Positions 14,385 through 14,838 of a stretch of 14,838 nucleotides of DNA are shown one piece after another. Origin of the DNA: Chitinophagaceae bacterium (GTDB lineage Bacteria; Bacteroidota; Bacteroidia; Chitinophagales; Chitinophagaceae); assembly GCA_947472635.1 (NCBI GenBank), contig CANJDY010000026.1:1-14838 (forward strand), written 5' to 3'. Below the pieces are notes generated by a model. That model was not told the origin of the DNA. It made no database searches and saw nothing but the letters and a program-made list of their open reading frames with translations. Made by a program: the position numbers and the translations under genes. Position 1 is the stretch's first letter. Each line of letters opens with the position of its first letter.

Positions 14385-14838
14385 TTCAGCATTTGTCTGA
14401 AGGTTAAATTAATTCTAGCCGTTTTCACTAGGGTGCTTTTGGGTAAGGAGTGAAGCCAATGCCTTTGGATGGGGCCTCTCATTTCCAATAAAGATCCATT
14501 TTCAAGCAATAGGGAATGTTTTTCACCGCTAAGCCTATGCTTAAATGAGAAATTCCTATTGGCCCCAATGCTTACCGATGCTATGGAACTATCCACTTTA
14601 ATTTCCTTTTCATTGTCTGCATGCCAGCCCATTCCCTCACTTCCATCATGGTACAAGTTCATCAAACAAGCATTGTATGACAGCCCTGTACACGCTTCCA
14701 CTATTTTTTTTATATCCCTCAGTAAGGGCGTCCAAGGCAAGGCCCTTTTCTTTTGATTGGAATAAGTATACTCAATCGCATCGGTGCCATAAAAAGCTAC
14801 TTCCCTTTTGGTTGTAATCGTTTTTCCAAACATTATCA
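14381..14838 (-). CDS. alkB: AlkB-like 2-oxoglutarate/Fe(II) dioxygenase, 5' partial
   Basis: A DNA/RNA dealkylation enzyme of the AlkB family that oxidatively removes methyl groups from bases damaged by alkylation. The right edge cuts it: the frame stays open to the last base, and homologues carry about 50 further residues before the segment FGKTITTKREVAFYG, so the ATG at 14833 is internal. Counting from that Met: LPWTPLL (32-38), NLYHDGSEGMGWHADNE (59-75) with iron ligands His71 and Asp73, the third ligand His128 in QRHWLHSLPK, and the 2-oxoglutarate-binding arginines Arg140 and Arg146 in ARINLTFR. All catalytic residues are present. The sequence looks like the ALKBH2/3-like type common in Bacteroidota. 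The stop overlaps the DUF2256 start by four bases (ATGA), making these two an operon. Confidence 0.88.
   Translation of the reverse strand, partial: IMFGKTITTKREVAFYGTDAIEYTYSNQKKRALPWTPLLRDIKKIVEACTGLSYNACLMNLYHDGSEGMGWHADNEKEIKVDSSIASVSIGANRNFSFKHRLSGEKHSLLLENGSLLEMRGPIQRHWLHSLPKSTLVKTARINLTFRQMLK

Noticed and set aside
14831..14833. ATG as the start of the AlkB-like gene
   Set aside because: The frame remains open to the edge and the protein would lack the usual N-terminal part of about 50 residues; treated as internal.

Overview
The window is low-GC (roughly 40%) chromosomal DNA of a member of the Bacteroidota, most likely of the Chitinophagaceae or a near relative (the family is an inference). 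Evidence: a PorP/SprF-family type IX secretion (T9SS) outer-membrane protein coupled to a secreted protein with a gliding-motility/CHU_C-type C-terminal sorting domain, secreted multi-domain SGNH esterases of Bacteroidota architecture, a glutaminase A-like (DUF4964/DUF5127/DUF4965) protein, an AT-rich leader before most genes and almost no Shine-Dalgarno sequences. I found no tRNA, rRNA, CRISPR array, insertion sequence or convincing promoter.

Left part (1-8476): extracytoplasmic degradation. Two co-directional + strand genes encode esterases. The first is cut by the left edge and joins the tail of an alpha/beta-hydrolase to an SGNH domain. The second is GxDLY + SGNH + SGNH. They face a minus-strand pair (a glutaminase A-like exported protein, then a phytanoyl-CoA-dioxygenase-family protein) and, further on, a minus-strand Cys-type sulfatase that is more GC-rich than its surroundings. 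The 732-bp gap between glutaminase A-like protein and sulfatase holds an isolated + strand unit: a 62-codon ORF followed by up to three stem-loops, two of them terminator-like.

Middle (8776-12815): a T9SS pair on the minus strand. A 1008-aa exported M43-type metalloprotease with PKD repeats, a duplicated CARDB-like/SCTTC module and a CHU_C sorting domain is followed, with a TAATG stop/start overlap, by a PorP/SprF-like protein. The overlap suggests a cargo and its dedicated surface partner made together.

Right part (13373-14838): four small cytoplasmic or membrane-anchored genes in two tightly packed converging pairs: SOUL heme-binding protein > TIGR03643/DUF2805 protein (13-nt overlap), facing AlkB-like dioxygenase (cut by the right edge) > 48-aa DUF2256 zinc-finger-like protein (ATGA overlap). 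Only 14 bp separate the converging stop codons. DUF2256 and TIGR03643 proteins are, as far as I recall, often seen near photolyase/cryptochrome genes, so this may be the edge of a light-damage or DNA-repair island. It is the part of the window closest to an undescribed system.
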